Source: Sisyra terminalis
Lineage: Eukaryota; Arthropoda; Insecta; Neuroptera; Sisyridae
Assembly (NCBI GenBank): GCA_958496175.1
Contig: OY292275.1
Location: 42,981,701-43,045,700 of the forward strand
Reading direction: 5' to 3'
DNA: 64,000 nucleotides
Shown: positions 23,771 to 34,889 of the stretch, piece by piece
Layout of the letters: each line of letters starts with the position of its first letter
Numbering within the stretch: position 1 is the stretch's first letter
Position numbers and translations under genes: made by a program
The notes under the pieces: generated by a model
Databases searched by the model: none
The model's input: only the letters and a program-made list of their open reading frames with translations
What the model was told of the DNA's origin: nothing

Positions 23771-25560
23771 TTCAAATAGCCACTTATTTCCCTCTTTTAA
23801 AATCACTTTCACATTATACCGTTTGCATATTATCTCTTTCCGTAGTGCTAAACATTTATTTGACAGGAACCAGTGGGGAGCTTTAAAATTGCACAAACTA
23901 CCCTACAGGTGCAGCAATTTATATTTGCAGTTTTACTGAAGAGATGAACTGTAAATGGTCACTAAACCACATATTAATTTTTTGCAATGAAAACTTTCAG
24001 CTTAAAGTCACTTCAGTTGATTTTTTTTCAGAACTTATCACACAAAAAATTGAAATCACTTAATGTTATATAGAATCTAGCAGCCCAATGGATTTTCGAT
24101 TTGATGAAATGCAAAACGTTTTAGCGCAGTTCAACTGAAAAACAGGTAGATTTTTTTGAATTTCCTACGGTTTATAAACTTGTTCAAGTGGATTAAATAC
24201 TCGTTGGTAATTAGCATTCTCCACTTATTTAACATTTAATTCATTACCCTTATGCCTCCGGCATAAATGCAATAATGATGTATGTTGATAGAGAGGCCAG
24301 ACATCGGCCGCTTTTCTAGCCTAAACAAACGTACATGCACTTACATAATATAGTACTTAGCCACTTAGAATACAATAGAACAAAGTACTGTTTAGAACAC
24401 ATGTCAGATATAGTTAAATTAACGTACATTTATACATATATCTACGAATAAACTTTAATGTTGTATATTTCACGAGCATTTTATGGGTTTGTAAAACACT
24501 GCGATCTCGACTATTTTCCAACGTAAGTAATATAAACCAACATTAACCGCTAACAATTACATTCCCCGTTACCATAATATGAAACAAAATTTCTGTTTGA
24601 AAAGTTTCAAATCCTGCAGATTTAATATACAAGGGAATTAGAGAATCTATTATTGTCGTAATGAGACTAATTCAACAAGACGGACGAGATTAAAACGGAG
24701 GCTTCTTAAAAATTAATAAAAAAGTTTTTCCCTCCACTAAAATTACCGATATCCACCTTTACTTCTATTTATAACTACCGTATACATTAATATTATATAA
24801 CTACTAACAATCTCTTTGTTAAAATATTCCTTTGAATTACAGAAATTGGAGTGACACATATAAAATTTACTAACTCAATTTTACGACAAACTTTTGATGT
24901 TGCAACTGCAACGTTTGATATAATATTGTATGTACCTATGTGTCGACTGTAAAGATAATGTTTTAATTAATTTTCCTGATTTTCCTCTATTTTAAAAAAG
25001 TAATACAAACTCTAGTGGTACGAAACACTTTTATGCTTAATATAATTATTTCATTTAAATTCACAATGAGCATACAATTTGAAATAATTTATTACAATTT
25101 TTTTCAAGAGGATATAAATTAGGTGCAAAATGTCTATAAAAATTGACGTAAACTCCCTGAAAAAATCTGACAATAAATTGAAAGCTTTATGGTTAAGTTA
25201 TAGATTCAATTTTAATGATAATACTGTGATAAAATGAAAATTTTATTGCCATTATAAACTTCAAATACTCCATTTTTACTATATTATATCTTATTTATTA
25301 CGCTATTTGTTCTGTCTTGTTGTGCTTGAACGAGCAATTGTAAAAATCATAAACTTATGCAAAGCTGAATTGCTGAAATTATGAAATTTTTAATTTGAAA
25401 ACTTCTTATCAAAGAGGCAAAATTTAAGATCGAAAGACCCAATTGTATTTTGATTAATGATGAAAGGCTTAAGTTCTCAACGATATTTATGAATCACTAC
25501 TCTCTCTGAATTTGCGTACCTACAGTCCCCATCACCCAAGTTCAACGACCACTAGAGACA
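23771..25560. other. Unassigned AT-rich sequence
   Basis: No gene or repeat recognised between the left inverted arm and the DNA transposon. A G/C-richer patch with CATCGGCCGC lies at about 24285-24345. Confidence 0.45.
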
Positions 25561-25578
25561 GTGTATATGGATGGACAT

Positions 25579-25615
<37 letters not shown>
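25561..25615. repeat. Hairpin plus (AT)n microsatellite
   Basis: A perfect small palindrome (TATATGGATG..CATCCATATA) runs straight into about 17 AT repeats ending at the left edge of the transposon at 25615. TA-rich targets are common for cut-and-paste elements, and a shorter TA run lies at the other end (27843-27857). Confidence 0.8.
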
Positions 25616-25617
<2 letters not shown>

Positions 25618-27845
25618 GGTGACAATATTGTACATAGAAAAAAATTAAGTTCATAATATTTTTTGTCCCACCCACTTAGAGTGTTCCTTTGGGTATAAAA
25701 TATATGTTTTGAAAGTTTTATCTCATTTGGTTGATATTAACAGGTTGCGCAACACCTAATTTACCGGACTTGTTAATAGATCATTGATATCGCACTCTAC
25801 TCGCGTTATCGACGAGAAGACGCCGATAAAACATCATTCGTTTGAAATTAGTTGGTGTTTTTCAGTAGTTAATAAGGCTTTCGTAAATATTAATTTATCG
25901 TGAATATACCAAAGAGGTTAAATAACTAGAGTGAACGTGCTCCATAAGCCCCATGTTAAATTTAAAAGGCCAATTCCCCTCAATTTGCCAGTAAAAGGTT
26001 AAAAAAAAAGTATACCATTGTCACAGCTGACAATGCCGTCAAAACTGTAAATATCGTAACTTCTCAAGTCGCGTCTGCTTTGGATAGAACAAAAGTAAGT
26101 GACCAAAATGCTATGTATGTTTTATCAGCTACAGTACAATCTTTAGGGCATAATATACAGAACTTTACTCTTATTAAAGAGTCAATAAGACAAGCTCGTC
26201 AAAAATATCGAGATAAAATTGCCGACGAAATAAAAAAAAACATTTATTACAAATATTCCATTGACAGTCCATTGGGACGGAAAATTACTTCCAGCTTTAA
26301 CTTCAAAAGACAAAGTTGATCGTCTAGCAGTTATAGTATCAGGGGATGGTATTATGAAATTACTTGGTGTGCCGAAAATTCCAAATGGGACGGGAGAAGC
26401 CCAAGCAACTGCAGTTTTTGAACTATTAGAAGAATGGAATTTAACTGAATGCATTAATTTAATGTCATTTGATACTACAGCAAGTAACAGTGGAGTAAAC
26501 ACCGGCGCATGTGTAGTCCTTGAAAAAAAAATAAAAAAAACCTCCTTAGCTTAGCATGGCGGCACCACATATTGGAACTTATTATTGAGAAAGTGTTTAA
26601 TGCGTTCATATAGAACCTTCAAGCGGTCCCAATATCCAGATTTTTCAAAGATTTTCAGCTAACTGGAACCAAATCGAGGTAAAAAAATACGACAGTGGAA
26701 TAACAGACTATACAATCGCTAATGAGTTAAAACTACAAACAAATGTCCTAGTCAAGTTTATCAAAGACCAGTTAGCGACCTTTCAACCTAGAGATGACTA
26801 CAAAGAATTGTTGCAACTTTCACTTTTATTCTTAGGAGATGAAACTGCTCAAGATTTTAAGGTTCGTAAACCTGGAGCTTTACATCGAGCTAGATGGATG
26901 GCAAAATTAATTTATAGCTTGAAAATTTACTTGTTTCGATCGCAGTTCAAACTAACTGCTCGAGAATTATCTGCACTTCGCACCTTAAACTTTTTTGTCG
27001 TACAAGTTTGCATAAAGTATTGGTATACTTCTTCTTGTGGAGAATTAGCTCCTTACAATGATTAAAAGCTTTTAAAAGAACTAGATAATTACAAGAAAAC
27101 AAATAAAGTGATAGCCGATGCCGCTACCAAGAGCTTCTCAAGACATTTATGGTACATAAGTGAATCACTTATTGGATTATCTTTTTTTGACGGCAGAGTG
27201 TCTTCTGAAATAAAAGTAAAGATGGTAACATCATTATTGAACAAAGGAGCTTCTACGGCGTATTACAGTTGAGACTACTGCAGTACAAACACTACAATTG
27301 TGCGATTTCATTTCTAAAAATACCCTCAAATTATTTACAGCCTTAGAAATACCTCAAGATTTTTTAAATCAGCATCCAAATACTTGGGAAAATAATAATG
27401 ATTTCGTTGAGGGTCGTAAAAGGGTACAAAATTTGAAAGTAGTGAACGATGCTGCTGAACGTGGAATTTCGTTAATCCAAACATTCAATGGGATACTGAC
27501 CAACCAAGAAGAGCAAAAGCAATACCTTTTGCAAGTAGTTGAACAACACAGACAGAAGTATCCAAATCCAAATAAAGCAACAATAAATGATTGAAATGTT
27601 GCAAGTAAATATTTTTTTCTATAATTATGATAATTGATGACTTTTTTTATTATTATTAACTGTATATATATTTTGGTATTCATACATTATCGACTGTACA
27701 TGCAAGATATGTATTATATTTTCAAACAAGTTGCGCAACCAGTAAATTTTAAAATTTTTACTTGAAATTTTTTGTGAACCTTCTTTTTGGCTAGATGAAT
27801 AATTTAAGTGGGTGGGACCTTCAAAAAACACAATTTTTTTTAAAT
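25615..27845 (+). mobile_element. 2.2-kb DNA transposon, autonomous relic
   Basis: A perfect 14-bp inverted repeat, GTCCCACCCACTTA (25665-25678) and its complement (27805-27818), lies just inside both ends. The left outermost bases begin GGGTGACAATATTG. Between the repeats is one decayed transposase reading frame (25990-27594). The whole sits in AT-repeat DNA and inside a larger inverted-repeat pair. The right terminus seems shortened by 15-20 bp. Superfamily not certain. Confidence 0.8.
25990..27594 (+). pseudogene. Broken transposase of an arthropod DNA-transposon family
   Basis: The protein can be followed in pieces: ALDRTKVSDQNAMYVLSATV, LTVHWDGKLLPALT, VDRLAVIVSGDG, LLGVPKIPNGTGEAQATAVF, SFDTTASNSGVNTGACVVLE, then LAWRHHILELIIEKVF, GALHRARWMAKLIYSLKIYL, ATKSFSRHLWYISESLIGL and finally VVNDAAERGISLIQTFNG. 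I recognise this order from transposase-like proteins annotated as uncharacterised in aphids, other arthropods and cnidarians; HWDGK and DTTASN are the likely catalytic-core motifs, which is inference. Frameshifts near 26255, 26560 and 27270 and stops near 26610 and 27063 make it non-functional. About 500 codons remain. Confidence 0.8.
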
Positions 27846-27879
27846 ATATATATATATAGATAGATAAATCATGCATATG

Positions 27880-28290
27880 ATGTCAAATAGAAATATGAAA
27901 AGTCTAGTGTGGCGAACGAAGCGTCATCGACGTGGGTACAATTTTTATGCTAGCAAAAAACAACTGTTAGCAATTGAGTGCCACTGAGCGCCAGCCTGCA
28001 CTAATAAGAGCTTGGAATATGCGCCAGAAATAAGCGTTTGCAATTTACATGCTTTAGTTGGCGACACTAGAGAAGAAAGGCTTGTTTACATAATTCTTAG
28101 TTCTCTCCAAATGTGTACCTACGTAAACGGCGCTAGCAATTACTTCTACTGCGGCTTATTGTTTATGGTGCAATGCACTTTCCATTTATATAGATCAGGG
28201 ACTGGGGAGAAAAAACGAGGCGTAAGGTGGGGATTAGCTCTAGGGGGCAAATTGATATTGTTGATTGCATAAAAGATGTTGCTTTGAGAC
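27880..28290. other. Unassigned higher-complexity block
   Basis: This stretch is richer in G and C than its surroundings (CGAACGAAGCGTCATCGACG, GGCGACACTAGAG, GGGGATTAGCTCTAGGGGG). It lies between the DNA transposon and a SINE. An 86-codon open frame (28012-28272, +) crosses it without recognisable domains. It may be an old mobile element, but I found no matching terminus. Confidence 0.35.
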
Positions 28291-28332
28291 AAACAGGAAA
28301 ATAATATTTTTAAATAATCAATGAGTTTATAA

Positions 28333-28496
28333 GTCTGCTGGTAGCCGAGTGATCTAGTTGACCGCTCCAAAACTGGAAAGTATTGGGTTCGAATCTCGTA
28401 TCATGTAAATTTTCGGTAGGTATATTTCGATGAACGGATTTTTATTATCCCTAGAGTCACTAAAGACCTTTGTAGTTATATAGCGACAGTAAATAA
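28333..28496 (+). repeat. tRNA-derived SINE, copy 5
   Basis: A well-preserved plus-strand copy. The head GCTGGTAGCCGAGTGATC contains the A box, and GGGTTCGAATCTCG the B box about 40 bases on. The tail is CCTAGAGTCACTAAAGACC and AGCGACAGTAAATAA. Both RNA polymerase III internal promoter boxes match consensus closely. Length about 160 bp. Confidence 0.9.
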
Positions 28497-28754
28497 CTGT
28501 AAAAAAGAGTTTACAAATATGGGACTATCTACCAATTTTCTTGGCTACCGATAAAAATACAGGGCGACAAATTTAGAAACCACTGCAATAAATAAAGTAG
28601 GGGTTGTTCATATCGTTAGGTTAAAATACAAAAGTTGTTTGTCACATTTTACTGATTTTGAGATTTTGGCATTCAAAGTTTTTGATCCAGGTCATTATTA
28701 TAAGATTTAATATATACATTTTTTATAACTATATTATTTTTATAACTTTTATAT

Positions 28755-28960
28755 TTAGGTAATAACAAAAATTGTAGGGGGTTGACCAAATGAAGCATTG
28801 AAATTAAATGCAAAGTAAAATCAAATATTTAGCTTAGAATCAAGTGAAGTACTTTATTTTGAAGGTTTTCCGATCGAAAATAGAGTTTACGGCCGAAACC
28901 GAAACCAAAACTGAATTTCGGCCGAAACTTCCATATATTTTTTCCATATATGTTTTCGTA
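28755..28960. repeat. Long inverted repeat, right arm
   Basis: Reverse-complement partner of 23560-23770 (GGGGTTGACCAAATGAAGC, TTAAATGCAAAGTAAAAT, GTACTTTATTTTGAAGGTTT). It then continues into GGCCGAAACCGAAACC and TTTCGGCCGAAACTTCC, the motif that marks the 22610 family. This arm keeps the TTTCGGCCGAAA core better than the left arm. Confidence 0.85.
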
Positions 28961-30225
28961 GGAAAAAAGTATGTGTTTACAATGTTAAAAAGTATATGTT
29001 TACAAGTATGTGTTTATAATCCTTGTTCTCTGTCTTTACCGACATACATATTATTACTATTACTATAATGATAAGAAAGAGTCTTAAGTATATTAGTGTT
29101 AAACTAAAGAAGTCAAATTAAAAAAAAATAAATAGTGTAAAATTTTTTGGTTTTAACATATACTTAGATGCTTAAATAAAATGTACTTTAACTCTAACTA
29201 ATCTATATACTCTGTTGACTTCAAAGTTATTCATAGTTCTTGAAAGTAATATCAAAAGTCTTTAAAATAGTTTCCCTCCAAATACGGTTTTATCTTAGAA
29301 AATAAATTACTAGAACCGAATGTTTATATTGATAATCTTAATAAAAATCCTCGAACCAATTTCGGTTTAGGAAAACTAGTCAGGATTCCACGAAAATCGA
29401 TTCAATTAGTTTATTTGTCGAAAGCAATCAATTTGGAGTTCACACAAATGCAGAAAATAACAAAAAAGGCCATTAGCAGCGAGAAAAAGACTTAATCGGA
29501 AATAGCCACTAGGTCTAGACGACGATTACCGGCGACCATCACGATAATAATGTTACTGTTCAAACTTTATCTCGGTTAATGTGAACAATTTGTTCAAACC
29601 CGAACTTTAATTATTCTTTATTACAGCTGTAATAAAAGTTTTGTTTATCTAACAATAAATGCACTTTTTTCGCCTCGTAACAAATGCTGTATGTACCACC
29701 AACAGCGGATGAACGAATGACACAGAAAGTAACAGTTAGATATTTTTTTTTTTCAAATGAAACTTTCCAAACTGATTTATAAATATGATATCAAGTAATT
29801 TATGTTTTCGACTGAGCAAGACGAATTTTATTCGTAATCGTATTCACGAATTAGGAACGATCCACCACAAAAGACTCTCAATAAAAGCCCTTTTATGGTA
29901 TTCAAATGATTGACGCATACATTTTAAAGTTAATCGTCACGATTTGATTTGAGGCAGAATGTTAGGACTTTAATTTTATGATTTAACGGAATATGACAAT
30001 TAAATAATCTATCGAGGATTGAATTATAACAATTGATTTATTTAACAATCGACTTTAAAAGATTTAATGAACATCAACTTTGTCACTCGAAAAAATCTAA
30101 TATTTTACCAATGAAAAACTATACTGTGTATTTTCATAAAGTTTAAATTAGATTATTTTTTATAATTTCCTTAGGTCAAGATTTCACTTTCTTCAAAATG
30201 CTTTTCTCTCTTCTGTTCGCCTTCC
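28961..30225. other. Unassigned AT-rich sequence
   Basis: No gene or mobile element recognised. An isolated AACCAATTTCGGTTTAGG near 29354 echoes the TTTCGG family. A T10 run occurs at about 29744-29753. Confidence 0.4.
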
Positions 30226-30226
30226 T

Positions 30227-30525
30227 TAGGGGTAGGCAAAGGTAATACTGGTATGATCGACCTGGTATCGACTGGTATATATGGTATAATTTTATAAGCG
30301 TATAAGCGTATAATTTTGTATAATTTTGTAATAAATTTGTAAGCGATTCCTACCAAGTGACTTTTAATAGAAATTTCTAGACCACTGAGTGATTGATGAA
30401 ATTAATAAGCAATAAGCTAAGATTTATCTAAGAAGCAGATCTGATCAATTGGAACTAGATATAAAGATGGGACGTATTAGTTCTTTTAAAACGCAGCGCG
30501 GAGGAACTTTGATGAAAGGCCCCTA
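30227..30525. mobile_element. hAT-like MITE fragment (tentative)
   Basis: The left edge TAGGGGTAGGCAAAGGTAAT, with ACTGGTATGATCGACC after it, resembles the left end of the element at 12287. The right edge GATGAAAGGCCCCTA would be the inverted partner, and GCAGCGCGGAGGAACTTTG beside it is the kind of sequence seen near hAT ends. The flanking 8-mers do not match, so the boundaries are uncertain. Small tandem repeats (TATAAGCG, TATAATTTTG) lie at 30293-30332. Confidence 0.4.
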
Positions 30526-30689
30526 GACCGTTGTAGAAGAAGAAGAAGAAACTTAGACCATTCTTCTGCCCCCGAAATTTGTTTTTTAATTTACTAGTAT
30601 ACCTACTGCACGGCTTGAAAATATGAACCTTAACCAGGTCCTCCATTAGTATTATGAAGAAAGTTGTGAAAAAAGTTCCGTATATCACG

Positions 30690-30900
30690 GATAGATAAAC
30701 TATGGAACGAAGACATTCTGAGTTCAGCTGGAAAAGAGAAAAAATTATTTGATGTGTTCAAGAAACGAAAATTAGGATACCTGGATTGTTTTTTGGGAGA
30801 AAATAAGGGAAATCCCTTAACTGGCTATTCAAGGAAAGATCGGAGACCAAAGAATACTATCTTGGAAATAGCATTATCAGTTAGGAAATATCAAACAAGG
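30690..30900 (+). pseudogene. LINE reverse transcriptase C-terminal fragment
   Basis: Translation gives ILSSAGKEKKLFDVFKKRKL, then GYLDCFLGENKG, and after a frameshift LAIQGKIGDQRILSWK. These correspond to the K-RKLxYLGHxxRNxxY...LLQLIIQGKIEGKRG..RRRxSWLKN tail of insect LINE proteins, the same type as 15690-16165. Only about 65 codons survive. The GAAGAAGAAGAAG run just upstream (30535-30550) may be the 3' tail of an adjacent LINE copy. Confidence 0.75.
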
Positions 30901-31146
30901 GATAAACGTAAATAACACCACAAACCTATGCCACGCTACTTTAAATGTTTGGTGATAAAATAATCACCAATGGATTCTAAGGGTATCGCTTCATAAGAAG
31001 CGTGAAAGATTGTGTTCAATGGGTAATACATGGCTGGACTTGAATTAAATTTTTTTACACAATATGATTCGCAATTTGTCGCCGGATAATGAACGAATAA
31101 GTGGAGAGGATCGTATCCCCCAAGATGAGTACGGTCCCTCTATGGT

Positions 31147-31314
31147 AGTACTAAGCAAAGTTTATAAATTACACAGGTTGCCCCATTAGGAAAAAAATGA
31201 CGTCATTCGAAGAATTTTGAAATTTGAATCAGTTTGAAGATATATACCAATTTCTTCTGGAAACGTCACGTAGCGTATGAGACCACCTGTGTATTTTATA
31301 AACCTTGAGTACTA
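31147..31314. mobile_element. Near-palindromic MITE (168 bp)
   Basis: The left end AGTACTAAGCAAAGTTTATA, then AATTACACAGGT, is mirrored by ACCTGTGTATTTTATAAACC, then TTGAGTACTA. Similarity continues inward (TGACGTCATTCGAAG against the complement of CTTCTGGAAACGTCA), so each arm is about 60 bp around a short AT-rich spacer. No coding capacity and no convincing target duplication. Confidence 0.8.
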
Positions 31315-32525
31315 AGGACCTGACTAAGTTGATTTATCCGAACGCTTTTAGTGTAAAAAAAGCTTTTATTTAAAATATGAAGAAGTCACTCATTTTATAA
31401 TCATCTAACACTATTATTGACAAAGAAAAATTAAACTTGTTTAAGATTTTAATCGAGTTCCAGATTATAAAAAAAAGGTTTCTTACGAACTATAGTTAGA
31501 AGCGACAGAAGTCAACCTCCACCCAATACGAACGAAATTGTGTCTGAATTCGATAAAAAAAATCATTCAACTTGTCAACTTTTCAAATTTTCCCGTTCCA
31601 CCTTAATTTCTTTACGTACGAAATAGAAGCAAATTTCAAATTGCTCAACAACTACTTATAAGTTTTCACAAAGCCTAAAACCTTATTATTATATTTTTTT
31701 TTCCAGTCGTAGCCTCCACTGTGCCTACATACCATATAATATACGACACGCAATAACACAATCTCAAAGTAAATGATGAAAATTAAACGAAAGAAATAGT
31801 AAGACGAATATTTCAATTCAGTTGATGTAATTCGTTTCTTCTTATTCGACAAAACTTTTTTTGACATTGAGCAAAGTTTAAATGCGATAGGTAGGGAGTC
31901 GGTCGTGTATTGAATTCGCGTATGTAGATTCAAATAATTCAACATTTTTTTTTCGTCCTCTTTCACTCAACATTCATTCCATAACAATTTAAAAAGTTAA
32001 GTTCAAGATAACTTTTGTTAACTAGCGAATATTTAAATAAGATATTTGAATTAAATTATGCTTGGTTTACTTGGAACGCGAGCTGGCACAATGTTAAACT
32101 AATTTTTTCCTATCAAAAAGAAACGGGAATATTTGCAATGGCACGAGGTTGTGTCGGGGACGCACTTCATGTTCCCGGTTTTCGCCCGACTTTCTCAACT
32201 CTTAATGTCATACTTGTACGTATATAAAACTGTTGTAATGTTCCCTCGTAATACAAACAAAACATGAAACCTGACGATAAACTCGAAAATCTGATGTAAT
32301 TATGAGAAACAATTCTTAAATTAATTTCACATTTAATGACAGCGACTCAAGAAAATAATGTTATTATCATCTCACGCGAAAGAATTGAAAACAATTGTAA
32401 TAATTTCGCCAGAGCACTTCATTTATAATTAGTGAAACGAAGAATGTGGCGCAGAGGATGGTTAACGCTTATACAGGGTGTTTGCTGCATAGTTTATTAA
32501 CAAAAGTAATGAAATAGCACTATTT
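31315..32525. other. Unassigned AT-rich sequence
   Basis: No gene or repeat recognised. TATACAGGGTGTTTGCTGCA near 32472 resembles the opening of several insect DNA-transposon ends, but no partner was found. Confidence 0.4.
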
Positions 32526-32527
32526 AT

Positions 32528-33062
32528 TACTATTTTTTATTTTTTTTTATAGTCACTCTAATCGTTTGGATCATGCGTGACTTTCTTTGACTCTATTTTA
32601 CAATCACATTATATCATTCACAATTCACCATACTACATATGTCATATAGTTTCACCCATACTAACCCTAACATTACTCTTCTCTGCTTTATCTCCTAGTC
32701 ACCGTATCTAGCACTTGAAAACATAGATTCATATGTCATATGTCATATTCATAAGAAATCTGATGGACGCTTGAATACCTCCAGCTGTATTCCGGCATCT
32801 ATCGATATCCTGTGGTACTTCACACTGCTTCCTTTCCTTTCTGTAATTCTGACATTTCTGGAGAATATGATCTACTATTAATTCACTCCCACATCTCCTG
32901 CATCCCGTCTTTTCACCATTCATCAGATGAGAGAGGGCTAGTTTGGTATGATTAATTCTTAGCCTGTAGGACACAATATTTTTCCAAGTCAGGGAACCTA
33001 ACGGTGGGCTACTCAGTACTATTCGTTTGACTCACTGCAGCTTCTGAGGGTACTCCTGCAAT
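32528..33062 (-). mobile_element. 5'-truncated LINE: RNase H end plus 3' UTR
   Basis: The minus strand reads LTWKNIVSYRLRINHTKLAL, then SHLMNGEKTGCRRCGSELIV, then DHILQKCQNYRKERKQCEVP. This is the RLRIGHTKLTHSHL...C..CG..LTVxHIL-C signature at the RNase H C-terminus of I/R1-type non-LTR retrotransposons. The coding part ends near 32729. About 180 bp of 3' UTR follow, ending in a poly-A tail seen as T-rich sequence at 32528-32552. The 5' side is truncated near 33060, typical of incomplete reverse transcription. Confidence 0.8.
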
Positions 33063-33365
33063 TAAATTTATTATTTGTCAACATTCAAAATGTATTTCTT
33101 GTAATGCGAGTGTTGCAATAACATACAAATTGATAAAATAAGTTTGTAAATCCGAAACAATCTGTTACCTTTGCTAAAAGGTATTTTTGATTCGCAATAC
33201 CCATAAAACATTCCAGTGAAATTTCAAAAACGCAAAAATTTTTCTTCTTTTTTTTTTGTGGACTATTATATGTTTTGCACCAGTTTAGCGATATGTCGCT
33301 ATATCATGGTAGTGATGGCAGGCAATTGGTTTTTAGCGGCGTTTAAGTAGCTGGAGGAGTTGAAG

Positions 33366-33421
33366 TTCATTCTTCATTCTTCATTCTTCTGTCTTCTGTC
33401 TTTTGTATTTTTTTTTATTTG
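33366..33421. repeat. (CATTCTT)n/(CTGTCTT)n plus poly-T
   Basis: Three CATTCTT units, then CTGTCTT units, run into a T-rich tract. The T-rich part is best read as the poly-A tail of the minus-strand LINE that follows; the short repeats may be target-side sequence expanded next to the tail. Confidence 0.75.
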
Positions 33422-34000
33422 TTGATTGGTTCTTGATCTTGTGGTCAAACATCTACTATTTCTTGGAGCTCTTGTAGGAGTTTCCGCTTCAGCTTTCTAT
33501 GATTTATGGTTTCTCCCAAGCCTAGCTCTACTGCACTAGGACAATTTTCTAGGCCGTTAAGGAAGTTCCTTGTGAGTGCGGTTAAAAAGTCTTTTAAGTA
33601 TGGGACGTTCATTTCATGATGAATTTGGTTGACTCTATTTTGGAACACCTGTAGCTCATTATGATTTTTCTTTGAGGATGGAAGCCAGACTGCGCAAGAG
33701 TATGTGGCAAGTGGTCTAATGACTGATTTGTATATTATCAATGAACATTCCATACTTAGACGAGACCTTCTGTTGATAAGTGGGTATAGTTGGATGAGTC
33801 GAGTGTTGGCTTCTCTGATTTTATTTGAGATGTGGTTTTGCCAAGTTAATTTCGAGTCCAGAAGTATGCCCAGATATTTAACAGGCGTTTTTTTCTCACA
33901 CCACGGAATTGTTGAAAATAACCACGAATTACAACCTCCGCTTCTAGAGGCATTGATGTAGTTCATTTGAAATCTTCCAAAGATTTTCTATTTCTTTTTA
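33404..34000 (-). mobile_element. 5'-truncated Jockey-type LINE with intact RT tail
   Basis: An uninterrupted 173-codon frame (33445-33966, minus) encodes VKYLGILLDSKLTWQNHI, ANTRLIQLYPLINRRSRLS, CSLIIYKSVIRPLATYSCAV and LQVFQNRVNQ. These are the thumb and C-terminal region of Jockey-clade reverse transcriptases (KYLGIHLDxxLTWxxHI, LxYKxxIxPxxTYAxxVW, LQxxQNKxLR). The catalytic YADD part is absent. The stop is followed within about 40 bases by a poly-A tail. The absence of stops over 173 codons suggests a younger insertion than the other relics. Confidence 0.88.
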
Positions 34001-34685
34001 AATTGTGTTGGATTTTACATTGCAACTTGGAAAAATCAAACTAATATCGGTTTATATCTTCGGTTTTTTAACCACTTAACAGTATGATTTTTTTGAGAAA
34101 TGGAGTTATCTAATTAACATCATTATTTTTTAAATTTTTATATGACTACATTTATTAAAACACTTAATTGATTACAATAAATTTACTCAAAAAATTGTTT
34201 TGTATATATTATCCCCCGCGAAAAACTAGTTTATGTTACGGTTATTCCCGCTTTTAAGAAACTAGCGACGTTAAATTTTCGTGCAAATGACTATCTTACC
34301 AAACAAAACTTGCATGAAAACATCATACTTAAGTGCTGCTCGGCCAAAACTATCAAGTGGTTAAAAACCTTCCCCAATTTATCCCTTTTTCAACCGTAAA
34401 CAATTTGCCTAAAATGTCGACAACAATTTTATCGAATTTTCTAATTACGACTCGTAAACAGACACCAAAACATCTGTAAGAGCCAGTGATTCTGAACGGG
34501 AGTGATACTATCTCCTCCCTTTCCCATTGATACATGTTGAGCGTTAAAGCATTTTAAGAAGATTGCATTGGCTACACATACTAATGTGAAAGTTCTAATA
34601 AAGACTATAGTTTCATTTCTTTTATAAAACTGGTATTTTGTACTAGGTATTTTGTACTGGCATTTGATTAGGAAGATGTAAGAAT
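34001..34685. other. Unassigned AT-rich sequence
   Basis: No repeat or gene recognised. Composition is slightly less biased at 34370-34520, where a 60-codon minus ORF lies; no domain is visible. Confidence 0.4.
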
Positions 34686-34687
34686 TT

Positions 34688-34885
34688 TTTTTCTTGGGAA
34701 GAAAGCAAAAGCTTTATTGAAAGGTGGAAACCTATATGCTGGAGCTGGAAGTGCACGAAGTGTTGGATTTTCTAAACGAACAACACTTGAATCATACTAC
34801 ATGTTTTCCGAAGCGCGGAAGAGGCCAAGAGATAATAAGGACATTATTTTAAACCAAATTCGATTTCGACATTAGTTAGCTTTAT
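34688..34885 (+). other. Coding-like patch of unknown origin
   Basis: Two overlapping plus frames are open here. One reads GGNLYAGAGSARSVGFSKRT, then TLESYYMFSEARKRPRDN; the other reads VETYMLELEVHEVLDFLN and ends in a stop. The base composition is less AT-biased than the flanks. Ten bases downstream of the open frame, TTTATTGTTTATTTCAG is followed by GTATCT. This could be a decayed transposase or a chance patch; I do not recognise a family. Confidence 0.25.
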
Positions 34886-34889
34886 TGTT

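Noticed and set aside
28333..28410. Functional tRNA gene
   Set aside because: A and B boxes are present, but there is no acceptor-stem pairing or anticodon arm, and the sequence continues into the SINE tail shared by eight other copies.
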